Numbered from the stretch's first letter, positions 1 through 11,820 are shown. The stretch is 64,000 nucleotides of DNA from Mercenaria mercenaria (GCF_021730395.1 NC_069369.1:66801501-66865500), one strand, 5' to 3'. Notes: a model not told the origin generated them from the letters alone. Translations and numbers: made by a program.

Positions 1-89
1 GAATTCCAATGGATGACGGCTGTGCACTCTCTTATATACGATTCGCTTTCTGAATTCGCGATGTCATTCGTTAATAATATTGAGCGTCG

Positions 90-174
90 ATTGGTTAAAA
101 TTTCGACGTTTTCATTGGTCAAAACGACTTTATTGGAGATGTTTTATTGGTTCGTTTCCCGGCCTTCTGATTGG
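90..174. promoter_or_regulatory. Cluster of five ATTGG (inverted CCAAT) boxes
   Basis: ATTGG occurs at 90, 114, 132, 146 and 170, five times in 85 bp. Each is the reverse complement of CCAAT, the core bound by the NF-Y trimer. Multiple CCAAT boxes spaced by 14-24 bp are typical of compact animal promoters, so this may drive a gene leaving the window on the left or one beginning to the right. Direction and activity are inference; no transcript start can be seen. Confidence 0.35.
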
Positions 175-945
175 CTATTTTATGTGTAGAAACGACGGTA
201 TTAATCTGTATTCTAAACGGATAAAGAGTGTTGGTTCATTTTAGCGTGGGATATCGACGGGTTTACATCCGTTGAGTGCGTAATAGTTTGTCTTTTAATT
301 TCATTTTATAAATAGGTATTCTCGTATAGTTTTAATGACTGGTCAGCAGTACGTAATTATATTATACATTTTCTTTCGAATGATTTTTATACTAGAGGTT
401 CTTTATAACGCATGCGTATAGCGTTGTTTTCGTGTTATCTCCCGGTCTTATTAAACTAAAAGGAACCAGCGTGTGAGCCATCTGGTCTAGTCGCGTAATG
501 GCTGTCAAGTATTTGAATACTAATTTTTCGCTTAACAGAGGTCTAAATTGAGGCTAGTTTTTGTTTAAATTTCACTGTGGATGTATTGTTGACATTTTGG
601 TAGGAAACATGGGAGAGCAGGTTGTATTCGGTGAAGTCAAGCTCAATTTTAGTATGAGTAGTACTTCTGGGTCACAGAAGTGTGATTTTGATGTCAGTTT
701 ACAGTAATGTGACCAGAGAAATCTCTCTTAGAAGATACATGACCCCTACTTTTCTCTTCATTTTATATCAGTTTTATCATAACTCTTTAAAATGAGGAAA
801 GGATTTGTTCTCTGAAATGGGTCTAGCTCTGTTTGCTACCTCTTTGAAAAAAATCAGTTTTATATAGAATATATAGGGAAAACTATTTAGGCTATTGTGA
901 CCTGTAGGGCTGACCCTCGATATGCGCGAACACGCCCTAGATAAG

Positions 946-1082
946 TATAAAAGACATTCCTAAGCATTTTCATAAATACGTCATTAGAATTCAAAATGGC
1001 CGCCGCACACGCGCACTTATTATGAATTCTTATATGCAAATGAGTTACTAATTATAGTAACTAGGTCATCCAAGATGGCGCC
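946..1082 (+). promoter_or_regulatory. TATA-like box with two ATGGCSGCC-type motifs and an octamer
   Basis: TATAAAAG lies at 946-953. AAAATGGCCGCC at 993-1004 and AAGATGGCGCCC at 1072-1083 resemble the YY1 core (AANATGGCNGC), and ATGCAAAT, the POU octamer, lies at 1034-1041. The ATG at 996 opens only nine codons (MAAAHAHLL). The grouping looks promoter-like, but no supported coding exon follows, so this is a weak call. The rest of 175-1260 shows no gene. Confidence 0.25.
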
Positions 1083-1264
1083 CGTTTGTTTACAAGCAAA
1101 GAGACCCCTATACTACTGGTGCGGCTTATGCATGGGTCAAAGTGATCGGAACTACTGATATTGTACGGTGAGGCGTTTCAAAACAAACTCTTTTTAGGTA
1201 TAGAAAAAAATCTATGAAACCATTTTCAAATTGGACCGGAGATGTTATTCAAAGACTTTAAGGT

Positions 1265-2040
1265 TGTTTTTTTCACTCTATTTTTAGCCATGTTGGCCAT
1301 GTCTTTTTTTTTCTACATTTTTTGGTAAAGTGTCACCAAAGGAACATGTGGACAAATATTCTTAAATTGGACCAGCAGTTTTTGACATGAAGATTTTTAA
1401 AATTTTCTCTTTAAATGGATGTAAACGTTCTTTGGCGACCATGTTTTTACGACGAATCAGACTAACTTGAACAAAGTTGTGAGAGGCCTTTAATGATCAT
1501 TTTGAAATCGTGCCAGCAATTTCTGACAAGAATATGTTTGAGTTTCTGCTGAATACATATTGGATATAGCTACTATACAATCTGGCAGTTATATTTTGTT
1601 TCACCAGAATATGAGTAGTCTTGAGAGAGAGCGGCCAAAGGATTATTTGTGTAAAACTGTTTTAAAATTTGGCAAGTAGTTTCTCAAAACAGATTTTTGA
1701 ATTTTCTAGTGCGTACCGTGTAGGGAAAATGACCATGTCCTCTGACTACGATGGCTTTTTTTTAGACAAATCAGAAATCAGAGTTGTTTCAAGAAAGAAC
1801 CGTAACAGAAGGTGACACAAGCATCTTTCTGGAGAACATGTCTAAAACCCCGATCGTTCAGTCTCTGATAAGATAATTTTAAACTTTCAACTATATTTTT
1901 ACAATAGGGAAAATTGACCCATATTCTCTTTCGACGAATTAGAATACTTGAACAACCTCGATAGATGGTCACCCAAGAATCCTTTAAATACTAAGCCAAA
2001 CGTTTCTAACAAGACGATTTTTGAAGGTCCCATTAAGTAT
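1265..2040 (+). repeat. Degenerate tandem array, units about 170 bp
   Basis: Four or so diverged units share an order of phrases: a GGCCATGTT-like start, an AACAATCTTGGTAGAGG-like stretch, a CCAGCAGTTTCTGACAAG-like stretch, then GATTTTTAAA and a short T-rich joint ending in AGGGAAAATGACCATG. The same unit is much clearer at 52.4-54.0 kb. No coding potential. Confidence 0.6.
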
Positions 2041-4840
2041 ACAGATGTTTCTAGTTTAAGCTTGTTTTAACTTTTGATCAAACTTGAAACCGCTATTTCT
2101 CGATGCGTACATGGCTCTAAATGTCGCGTTGACGTGATATTAACATAAATTTAAGCATTGCTAGTCATATTTGACTGTAATAACTTTATATCTAATTACT
2201 ATTAAATCAATACTATTGTGCCAGAGCTTGAACATATCTATGTAAAATCACAAATCACCTTTTTTCGGATCTGTAGTCTGTATATTAGTTTTTGGAGTTT
2301 TAGAATTATTAACTGAGATGGCACATGTACTGATATTTTAACATGACATAAAGTACGACCTACCTTAGCTTAGATTCCCTCAAGAGTTTCCTTGTATTCA
2401 GAGTCTTTCAGTTATTATCTATATATGCAAGGTCTTCAAATCAAAACAACGTCGACGTTTACTTAGATGTCATATCCATCAATAAGACGTAAGAGGTCGT
2501 CACATCAAAGCATAGATTTTATGAGTAAAAAAGGGGTGTAATATGTTCCTAATTAGTTGGTATATGTAAATTTTCGCTTGATGTTTGGATGGTTTTTATT
2601 TACAGAAAACAAATAGGTCTAATGATTAATAGCATTCTATTTGTATTTCATGTAACAATTAAGAAAATATTAACTAAAACTGAGGCAAAATAGCGATATT
2701 TTCACGTATTTTTCTTTTTTCTTTCTTTTTTTTTTTTGCCAAACAATATTAAATTAATCTTGTAATTGCACTGCATGCCATACATCTGATGAAACTGGAG
2801 CTGTCACTGGAGTGTTTAATGACTCCAATGGTGGATGAAGATATTGCACAATAGCCTGAGTCTATGTCAAAAATATTAAGTAATAAGATAAAGTATATCA
2901 AAACACTATGTAAGTATATTCTAAGCAAAAAGGGGGCATAATTCATTAAATATTGGTGAGTTATGCATGTTACGTCATGTGATGTGGGTGATTATGTGGA
3001 ACAACTACTTCAAGTTTGAATCAAATGCATTTCATAATAACTGAAATATAGTGAAAATGCATCAAAATTAACCTAAAATTCTAAGTAAAATGGTGGGGGG
3101 GGGATTCATGAAACATTTGTGCCAGAGTTATGCACCTTGTGTCATATGATGTGGGTGATGATGCTGAACAACTGTTTTAAGTTAGAATCAAATCCGTTCA
3201 GTAATAACAGAGATAGAGTGAAAGTGCATCAAAACTTTAACCTGAAATTCTAAGTTAAAAGGGGGAATAATTCATGAAAGAATTGTGCCAGAGTTATGTA
3301 CCATGTGTCATATGATGTTGTGATGATGTTGATCAACTATTTTAAGTTTGAATCAAATCCATTCTGTAATAACAGAGACAAGAGTGAAAGTGCATCAAAC
3401 CCTTAACCTGAATTTCTAAGTAAAAGGGGGAATAATTCATGAAAAAAATGTGCCAGAGTTATGCCCCTTGTGTCATATGATGTGGGTGGTGACGTTGAAA
3501 TACTATTTTAAGTCTGAATCAAATCCATTCGGTAGTAACAGAGATAGAGTGAAAGTGCATCAAAACTTTAACCTGAAATTCTAAGTAAAAAGGGGAAATA
3601 ATTCATGAAAAATTTGTGTCAGAGTTATGCACCTTGTGTCATATGATGTGGGTGATGATGATGAAGAATTATTTTAAGTTTGAATCAAGTCCATCCGGTA
3701 ATAACAGAGATAGAGTGAAAGTTCATCAAAACTTTAACCTGAAAATATAAGTGTAAAGGGGGGATAAATAAAAAAAATATTGGTGCAAGAGTTATGGCCC
3801 TTATGTCAGATGATGTGGGTGATGATAAGGAAAAACTATTTTAAGATTGATTTAAATTCATCAAGTAAATACAGAGATATGATGAAAAAAGAGAAAGTGT
3901 TAAAAAAACTTAACCAAGGTGGGGACGCGGAAAAACGCCGACGCCGGGTCGAGTAGGATAGCTCTCCATAGTCGAGCTAAAAATTAAGATCGCATTCATT
4001 GATGGTGAAAAATGGGCGGTCATCCTTTGGCATTAAAGTAAAATGGAAAAATAATACAGTTATGTGTTAAATAAGGTTTCGGAAAAGAATTATTATGCAA
4101 TATATTTGTTTGATAAGGCTGTTAAGTCGACGTATTTCACAGAATGATATGTATTATAAATTGATATTTGTTCTGTTCTGTTCTGTTATTCCACATACTC
4201 GGAATTCTTCGATACACGATTAGGTCTGAAACAGGAATCTGTTTCTAATTTTTCGCAAACAATATTATTGACAATATTTATACGACTTTAGATAATACAT
4301 GTACATGTATATGTACGGTAAATAAAGTAAATGTTTTCTTACATGTGGACAGCGGCGGAGCATTAACGCCAGGTGTATGTTATTTAGAAACTCAAAATTT
4401 CGGGTAACCAACTACCATAATACAGGTGAATGTATAGACCTTGCCAACATTAGGTATTTTTGTAGCCCATGGGTAGCCATAGAAAGTCGTTCAAGGTGAC
4501 TGGGCAACGTTCGCTCCTAAAAAACATATCACTATTTTCTGGAGGTCTTTGCATCATTAAGAGCTATAACATCTGTGTCCAAAAGCCGCTTGACTATAGT
4601 TACTAGTCTTTTATAGACTAACTGATCAAAGAAGTGCAAGTAGTTCTATTCAATTAGCACAGCATATGTTAATGGCTAACAACATGTAAGTGATATGCAA
4701 ATTTAGGTTTATGTGCATACTACCATTATGAAGTTGTGCGTTATTTGTTGGTAAGAAATTATTAATTATTAATTGTCCCATGATGCTTTCCTATAAAGTA
4801 AGAGGAAACGCTCGCTTTTTCAGAAGGTTTTCTACAGAAT
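1600..4840 (+). repeat. Segmental duplication, copy A
   Basis: This stretch aligns by eye with copy B at about 32100-38925 in the same orientation. Long shared blocks include the GCTATTTCTCGATG region (2090 / 32788), the TAGAATTATTAACT region (2301 / 37019), the TAAGACGTAAGAGGTCG region (2483 / 37194), and the stretch from the TCTGTTCTGTT microsatellite to GCATACTACCAT (4168-4725 / 38050-38640). Copy A lacks the 4 kb insertion present in B at the point equivalent to 2180. B in turn lacks the tandem element at 2793-3984. Weaker similarity continues left to about 1265. Confidence 0.85.
2793..3984 (+). mobile_element. Dispersed element with internal tandem repeats of about 166 bp (copy 1)
   Basis: It opens with GGAGCTGTCACTGGAGTG and closes with GATAGCTCTCC...AGTCGAGCTAAAAA. 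About six units lie between, each containing GAGTTATGCACCTTGTGTC, GATGTGGGTGATGATG, AACAACTATTTTAAGTTTGA and AGTGAAAGTGCATCAAAAC. The other copy, at 60801-61918, is more complete at its left end and shows a short inverted match (CTCGACTAT / ATAGTCGAG) between its termini. Copy B of the segmental duplication lacks it, so it entered copy A after the duplication, or was lost from B. No protein is encoded; mobilisation in trans is an inference. Confidence 0.75.
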
Positions 4841-5862
4841 CCTGTTTGGACCATGTCGTATGTCGTCCGTTGCGTTTTGATTGATCCATGACAGTTGCAA
4901 ACCGAAATGAGGGCAACCTAGGGATCGGTGTGCGTCAAATGGTTCTGTTTTGTTGTCTTCTCTTCTCTTCTGGTTCTGGTTCTGTTCTGCCCAGCAATTT
5001 GTGGGATTAAACTATTTTGCGACCAAAATAACACTCTTCAAAGATAGAAAGTGTTGTAATCCCGACATCGGATACTAATCTGCAAGAAGGCATTGGTAGA
5101 TTATATGATTTTTATGAGTTTGGCAGTTAACATTAGAGGCGCATAATTAATCTGCGAAAAAAATATATTTCGCGATGATAAACATGTTATCATTTTAGAT
5201 ATAAAATAAACCGCACCATCTCACCAAACGAAGCTGAAAAATATAATGTATTATAATTTGAATTTCTTCGATCTAATAGGTTCAGGGATTGCCGTTACAG
5301 TTTAATACGTTCACTTCAGATTATTATTGTTATATTTTCTCATAAAATAATCATTGAAAATGTGTTCAAATTCCATTCAAATCAGTCAAAATCTGGAAGA
5401 GATAATAGGAAATGGAGTTTAGAAAGTTGTTGAGGGTATATTTGATTTTGCTAGATACGCGTATAGGGATTTTGATCACAAGTTAAAATGATATATGACA
5501 AGTACTGGTTATCGTTTTTCTTGATTTTAACAGCAATAATGTAGCATAACTTTTCTAGCTGCATAATTGAAATAATATGTTACAAAGACTCACCTTTATT
5601 GCTTTGCCTTAACAAGGGTGAGGTAACCCTGACAGAAACCTAGAAAGTTGCAGACAGAGGTGATGAGCCATTGGCACTCTCATAACGAACTACAGCACCA
5701 TGCATCGTCGCTATAACTACACAGCACATACAGCAATGTGGTACTGAATCTCTGAGGTTCTTCCATGGAGATACAGTGCCGGGTTCTGAGCCTCGACAGA
5801 GTCCATCCGCAGCTACTGGGTTCTTTCCTTCATTCCACAACACGCAACATCAGCATTTCAGG
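4841..5862. other. Gene-free stretch
   Basis: AT-rich DNA with a short TCTTC/TTCTGG microsatellite at about 4958-4990. The right end (from about 5600) may be the degraded 5' part of the LINE that follows, but no conserved motif confirms this. Confidence 0.5.
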
Positions 5863-6690
5863 TTAATGCATTGGAATGCAGAGGGCAACAAGAAAGCTGA
5901 ACTTGAACACATCCTCAATTAGAAAGACATCAATGTATGTTGCATTCAGGAAACTCACCTACAACCAGACAAACCCTTCAAAGTCGGAGGATATCAATGT
6001 TTTTGCTTGCACGGAATTGGTATACGGAAAAAGGCCAGACCGATACCCATTATGGAGACTGCGAGTTCCAAGTTCTAAGCCTCAGAAAGAACAAGTTCAA
6101 CTTGCAACTAGTGAAAATATACCCTCGAAGTGACAAAGCACAAGTCCTTGGACAAAGTTACAGCTGATAGAGCTTGGTTCGTCATTGCATGAGACTTTAA
6201 CACTCACTCAAAAAGCTGGGGATATGGCCACATGGATAAACGTGGAAAGGAAATTGAACCTTATCAATTGAAAAGAAGTTGAACCTTATCAACAAACATC
6301 AAACCTTTTACTCCAGAAGCTGGCAAATAACGTCAACCCCTGACATTGTTTTACTGATGACATACACGGACGTATCAAACGGGAAGTTGATGAACAACTA
6401 GGAGGTAGAAATCATCGCCCAGTCCATCTTACTATGGACCGTATAGCCTCTACTTCACCCAACATCCGCATATGGAACTACAAGAATGCAAGACGGACCT
6501 TTCACCAAAGTCTGAGTGATGAGCTCTGTAAAGACATCAGAGTTGAAGGAAGAGACATCAACCGGGTTGTCAAAGACTTCAACACCCGTATACTTAAGGC
6601 AGCTTACAAAGCAATTCCAAGGCGAGCAAAAAAGACAATAAGCCCTATTGAAGTGGTGAGCTGGAGAACTTTTAGCCTATTTTCAAGGTA
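5863..6690 (+). mobile_element. LINE fragment: broken apurinic-type endonuclease domain
   Basis: Non-LTR retrotransposon endonuclease (APE type), which nicks target DNA to prime reverse transcription. Reading forward from 5863, H-W-N-A-E-G is followed by KKAELEHIL, then D-I-N-V-C-C-I-Q-E-T-H-L (catalytic Glu region), then GGYQCF. Around 6030-6160 comes GDCEFQVLSLRKNKFNLQL. At 6178 a second frame has D-F-N-T-H-S-K-S-W-G-Y (the G-D-F-N motif with Gly replaced by a stop), later T-P-D-I, and N-H-R-P where the family has S-D-H-R-P. The last 85-codon part (6434-6691) matches the linker before the RT domain. At least one stop and several frame changes separate the blocks, and no RT follows. This is a dead fragment, similar in style to jockey/CR1-type mollusc LINEs; clade not assigned. 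Confidence 0.8.
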
Positions 6691-7634
6691 ACTGGTATAA
6701 TCCCGTATTTCAAAAGGAAACCAAGAAGACAAAAAGCGCAAAAAAGAAAACATAAAACAAAAACACACACACAATTATTTTGCCCTGCTTTACAACTATA
6801 TACAGCGAACTGTTGTTGTAGTGTGATGAATGTAAGAAATATAATTTTGAAAACTCCTATTAATGTCTATAAACAAATAAAAATCATATATTACCAAGTT
6901 TGAATGAAATAACAGAGTTCATAGGATATGAAATATTCATGATTTATCCTACATTTCGCTTGAAAGAAAATATTGATTTATGTCATCTTCTGTCAAAAAA
7001 TAACACGGTTATCATTTGGAAAATGTAATAATTGAAACATCTACCAAACTTACTTAAGCGGTTTTAATCTAACCTTTGAAGATGTATGCATTATAATAAT
7101 CTTATCTTCTTTTCTTTTTTCCTAAATACTGATATTTTATATTTGAAAATCAGTTACGACAAATACTGATATCTTTACTGTATCATAAACCCAAACTTGT
7201 ATATATACACGTTCTCACTACACTAAACGCCATCTTGGACTTTACGTGAAACGTCATATACTGACCTATTTTTTGCACGGCTTAAAAATAACATGGATTC
7301 CTTTAGAATGCAATAATTCGTATCTCTTTTGTCTATAAAAATATAAAAGTTAAGTTATGCCACATGAAAAGCAACTACAGGAAAGAGAAATTTAGAAATA
7401 TTCTAAATTTTATTTTAAATTGAATATAAGGAAAATTCAGAAAATAATCCACCAAAATGCTGTGATTGATGAAAAATATAATGAATGCATCTGTGTATGG
7501 GAAAAGTTCTTTTTTCTTGTATTTCACAGCAAACAGTTTTCAGCATTGTTCTTCAAAATCCATTAGATTTGAAAAAGACCTTGGAAAATTTGCAGTTATT
7601 AAAAGAATGTGTATTACCGCCGTTTACTATATTA
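6691..7634. other. Gene-free AT-rich stretch
   Basis: A CA/AAAC-rich segment (about 6720-6775) follows the LINE fragment. Beyond that it is ordinary AT-rich DNA with no repeat or coding signal that I recognise. Confidence 0.5.
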
Positions 7635-7830
7635 TTAACATTTAGCATGCTGGCGGTAAGTGATTCTGCCTTTACGACCAGTGCAGACTAAGCCGTGCAG
7701 GCTGATCATGATCTGCACTGTTCTCTATTCAGTCAGTAAATATTCAGTGAACACTCCGTCGAATAATAAATGGTATTGCCTAAATTGAATGGATCAGTCC
7801 ATTTTACAAATTCAGCAGGCTAAAGGTAAA
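7635..7830. mobile_element. Short non-autonomous element with 18 bp inverted ends (family M2, copy 1)
   Basis: Ends TTAACATTTAGCATGCTG and, reverse complemented, TTTACCTTTAGCCTGCTG match at 15 of 18 positions. The interior holds GTGATTCTGCCTTTACGACC, a short hairpin around TGATCATGATCTGCACTG, and AATAATAAATGGTATTGCC. The same order recurs at 57098-57312. No coding capacity; MITE-like. Confidence 0.7.
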
Positions 7831-8735
7831 CAGAGTTCAGTTTCACATTTTTTAGACCAGGTGAATAGTTTTTAACAATTATATAGATGTACTTCGTTTA
7901 GCCAGATTGACAGATTTGACTATTTTTGAAACAATAATCTCCTTCATCAGCGTTTTACATGCATTTGTAGAACGTGGCATTTCCTATCGATAAATTATAT
8001 AAGACTCGACTTTCGGTATATTTACAAAACTGTACCTGGTAAAATTGTAAACGTTTTATTCTATTAAGAAGAGGTTATGACACGACTACTCAAACATGCC
8101 ACATATTTGATGTTCAGCCATTTTACAGTTCTTGTTTGATTTTGTCTGATGGAGCAGGTGGAAAACTTCATGACGGTCACTTGTAAAAGCTTATTAGGAT
8201 TCAGCTGCTTTCCTGCTTGTGTCCCTGCCTGTTTTACCGCAACCCTAACAGTGTCTCTGTTATTGCTTTTGCTGTCTTTGTTGCCATGAAATATCTTGAG
8301 AATTCATCTGGTATATAAAGTAACAAATATTTTGTTAATACCAAACTGTCAAGTAAATTTTGAACCAGATTAGCTCCCCTGACCGACCCAAGGGTGTGCC
8401 CCATGGTATTTGATTTTGCTCTTGTCAAGTTGTTTTGCTCTGTCTAATCATTTACACATCTATACAAACACAGTCATATAGTTTCATATAGTTTCGTTTT
8501 CGAGAGATGGCGTTCTTTCAGTGTTGCTTTCGAACTGGATCTTTGACCTTGTTTCATATCTTTCTATAGTTCTTGTATTTCTCCGTTTGATATATTATAT
8601 ACAATCTTTGTAAGCTGAATTACTCTCCTTTGCTACACATTTTCAGTCAGTTTTGCAGTTTTACAGAACAAAACTTGATTTACACTGCTTTTTATCGCCC
8701 AGTTTATTGTGTAGATTGTACATACAAATTGCTTT
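7831..8735. other. Gene-free stretch
   Basis: No supported gene. The short open frames here (for example 8234-8428 minus) show no family resemblance. Confidence 0.45.
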
Positions 8736-8995
8736 CATTCAATTTAGGATTGATTAAGGTCTTTGAATCCGAATCTCACGCCCCTCACCTCTGTTGGTTC
8801 GAAACCTCACTTGAGGTGTAGAATTCTTTCATGTCAGGAACGTCAGTGGATCTACCCGCGTAGCACCAATGTCTAAAATGGTACCCGTAGGTGCTCCTAT
8901 TGTTTTCCTTCATCATTTAAAGCTGGAAAGTCACCATTAGATTTATGATATATAATTATGTCGTCGTTGCGATAAACCAAGCAAAAACAAACTCT
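8736..8995 (+). mobile_element. tRNA-derived SINE (diverged)
   Basis: A pol III B box GGTTCGAAACC lies at about 8797-8807, followed by CTCACTTGAGGTGTAGAATTC and a core with GTGGATCTACCC, GGTGCTCCTATTGTTTTCC, CATTTAAAGCTGGAAAGTC and TAATTATGTCG. It ends near GCGATAAACCAAGCAAAAAC. This order of phrases is that of a common bivalve SINE. The A-box half is poorly preserved. No clear target-site duplication was found. Confidence 0.6.
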
Positions 8996-9361
8996 GGTGA
9001 CAATATTTCAAACTTAAATAAATGTCCAGAAACTATTTTTCTAGTTCTAGTGGCAGTGACCTTGACACTAGTTCTACCAACTGCAGTCCGAACATTTCTC
9101 TTTTGGTAAGGGACCTACAAACCAGATTTCATAATATCGCATTCCTAGAGGAGGTATTGAGTGGAAAGTATTTATTATACCATCGTATTCAGTATAAGCT
9201 TGCCATACACCAAGATTTGTCACAACTTGTTGATTCAAACTTATGTTATTGACCGAGAACCACCTACTTGATGATGATAGATTAGATATTGAAGGAAAAC
9301 TGTTTTAGATGCTTTGACTTGGCCTTCAGCCAATGGATCCTAAAGGCATCTAAAACAATTT

Positions 9362-9850
9362 AATAAAATCTGAAAAGTAGATCCCTCGGAAGCACCGAGA
9401 ACAAGGCAAACAGTGAAAATTGCAGACTCGGTTTAATTGAGTCTTTTCGTTAGCAGTAGTGGAAAATGCAACACTGCCCACGCCCCCTAGCACCGGCTTA
9501 AGTAGTATTCAATCTTCAAATCTAAATGAGTTGAAATCAATGATCCCGAAGGACCAGAAAATGTAACAACACTTAGATGAAGTCGGGGCGACTTTTTACG
9601 GCCGCCACACAGCACTTAACATCTGCTGTTGTGAAGTAAATAAAATCTGAAAAGTAGATCCCTCGGAAGCACCGGGAACAAGGCAAACAGTGAAAATTGC
9701 AGACTCGGTTTAACTGAGTCTGTTCTTGAGCAGTAATGGAAAATGCAACACTGCCCATGCCCCCTAGTACCGGCTTAAGCAGTATTCAATCTTCAAATCT
9801 AAATGAGTTGAAATCAGTGATCCCGAAGGACCAGAAAATATATCAACACT
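9362..9850 (+). repeat. Two direct copies of a 212 bp block
   Basis: 9362-9573 and 9639-9850 match over their whole length with few changes. Both start AATAAAATCTGAAAAGTAG, contain GCAGACTCGGTTTAA and CCGGCTTAAG, and end near CAACACT. A 65 bp spacer separates them, so the repeat period is 277 bp. This is a local tandem duplication, possibly of a retroelement leader. No open frame spans it. Confidence 0.85.
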
Positions 9851-11288
9851 GAAGCCATGAACGGAGTTTGTACCGCTACCCATCAACTACATTTCAACAC
9901 ACAGCTGTTAGAGGTAAGGTATTTAAAGCCAGCGACCTTTAACATTCGGTCATTGAGACCCACTGCAACCAAGCCTGGTACAGCAAGCTTGAATAAAGAC
10001 TTAGGTAAGAACTTATATTTTGGACCGCTGATGTCAAGATCTCTGTTACGGAGAGTAGAAAAAAATGATCAGGAATGAGAGATTGGGATGAAACTTGGTA
10101 CGTAGGTAGCTTACGAGGAAATAAAGGTTCGGGTTGCATTTTGGGCCACTGGGATTAAGGTCAAATTCAATGCTACTTTTTATTCTTTTAAAAAAAGGAG
10201 AAAAAGAAAATTGGCCATTAACTATAGTTTTGAATGCCCTATCACAACCATATTTATAGTACATGTTCCGAGGCGACTCGAACCAAGGTCAGTTTCGCTG
10301 TTACTAACAATGCTTCAACATTCGTTTCTTACAAATATCAAGGAACTTATAAGTATGCCTTTATACCTATATATGCAGTTTGTGTTTTAAATGTTGCTTT
10401 TCTTAAAAGTCTATATGTCCAAAATCATTTTATGCTATAGAATGCATCATTAAAATCTTAACAAATGAGACATGAACAACCAGAAACAAGTTGTTTTGTT
10501 TTTTCATTCTTTTTTTCAACTTTATGTCACATATTTCATATAATCTATATATACTTTTATTAAATTTTGTTCAAAACCGTTGTCATAAATGAAAATAAAT
10601 TTAAAACATTCGTATTTGATTTCGATATTCCGTTCAGCGCGCACCTTGCAAACACTTGTGATCAGCGGAAGTTATGTATACGCATGCTTGTCCTAATTTG
10701 CAGAGTATACCATTGCAAAATTTTGCTAAAAATGCATGAGAATAATGCCAAATAAACCTGCCCTTGAAACATGAAACTTGTCTTCCATCAAGATTCATGT
10801 ATAGATATGAAACCGTCGCAGTGCTTTTTCTTTGGACGATTTTATTTATTTCTCAAAAACACCATGTTTAGGTAAGTCACTTTAACAACCACCTGAATAC
10901 ATGAAATGTGATGATTTAGATCGAAAAGAAGTCATAAGTCTTGTTGAATGCAGTATAGAGATATGCTTAACATTCTTACTCATTTTTTCAGTTTTATGTT
11001 TATTACTGCTTGGTGAATCTGCATTTCATGATCAAAGTAAATATATAAATCTGAAATTCCCGCTTGTGGAGTTAAGCATCCTTTTCAATTTCAGAAATAA
11101 AAGTAAATAAAAAATGTAAAACAAAATGAGTATATAATTGTCTTAGATAAACACTGCATATTTTATTTTAAGATACCATGTATATTTGTCATGCACTGGA
11201 CCTTTTGAATGCCGCAAATCGAAATATGGTTTACCTTACTGATGTGGGACAAAGCAATATAAACAAGCAATATAAACAAGCAAATTGA
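9851..11288. other. Gene-free stretch
   Basis: Holds a single diverged unit of a GGGATGAAACTTGGTACGTA...GGTCAAATTC type (about 10075-10170), which resembles one unit of a tandem family. Otherwise AT-rich with no recognised gene. Confidence 0.45.
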
Positions 11289-11390
11289 GTGAAATTATAT
11301 CCCCCGCCGAATAAGTTGTTTTGTAAAAGAGTGGGCTATATTTTGAAAGTTTTACAAAACAACTTATTCTGCGGGGGATATAATTTCACT
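11289..11390. mobile_element. Hairpin element with 40 bp arms
   Basis: Arms 11289-11328 and 11350-11390 are near-perfect inverted repeats around a 21 bp loop. The ends read GTGAAATTATATCCCCCGC, and the inner arm ends GTTGTTTTGTAAAA. It looks like a tiny foldback MITE. It lies about 100 bp before the coding fragment at 11497. Confidence 0.75.
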
Positions 11391-11496
11391 TCGTAAAATT
11401 CAAACCGAGGACGATCAGCTCTACAAACAACGACAATGAGAACTTTTTTGTACTCCTCTTGGTGAGACAATACCGGAGCCCAAGACTTTAAAAGGT

Positions 11497-11820
11497 GTGT
11501 GGGACAACGATTTGTCTCGTTTACCATTTTTCAGAACACAGGATTTGTTTTTAGTTTTGAATAATGCAAGAACTTTTGACTCTGAAAACATGAATGCTAA
11601 AAGGCAGTTGAAAGCGAAAGTATTCTACGAAGATGGTCATCTACACACAGTCAGATATCACAAAATCACAGATAATTGTTCCCATAACTATGTCAAAGCA
11701 AAAGTTATGCCATCGCTGCCAAATGATTCAAAGAAGAAAATGTATTTGAGCAGCTTCTTCATTCTAAAATGGAACTTACCTACATACTGGTCAAGAAGAG
11801 CTATTGCGCCTCTTAAATAA
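11497..11820 (+). pseudogene. Fragment resembling SWIM/YqaJ-type mollusc protein
   Basis: A 107-codon frame beginning VWDNDLSRLPFF (GTG at 11497; a true start is not apparent) runs through RQLKAKVFYEDGHLHTVRYH, KITDNCSHNYVKAKVMPSLP and NDSKKKMYLS, and ends with WNLPTYWSRR. From memory of the family, this order matches the N-terminal half of large mollusc proteins whose next part is a SWIM zinc finger (CxCxnCxH) followed by a YqaJ-like nuclease. Here the frame passes from MYLS straight to a WNLP-like stretch, and no Cys-X-Cys motif is present, so the finger appears deleted. No splice sites support an intron there. The family spreads by transposition in molluscs, so this is probably a relic. 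The resemblance is recalled, not searched. Confidence 0.4.

Noticed and set aside
5640-5843. 67-codon minus-strand frame with several Cys
   Set aside because: Lies antisense to the probable 5' region of the LINE fragment and has no recognisable cysteine spacing.
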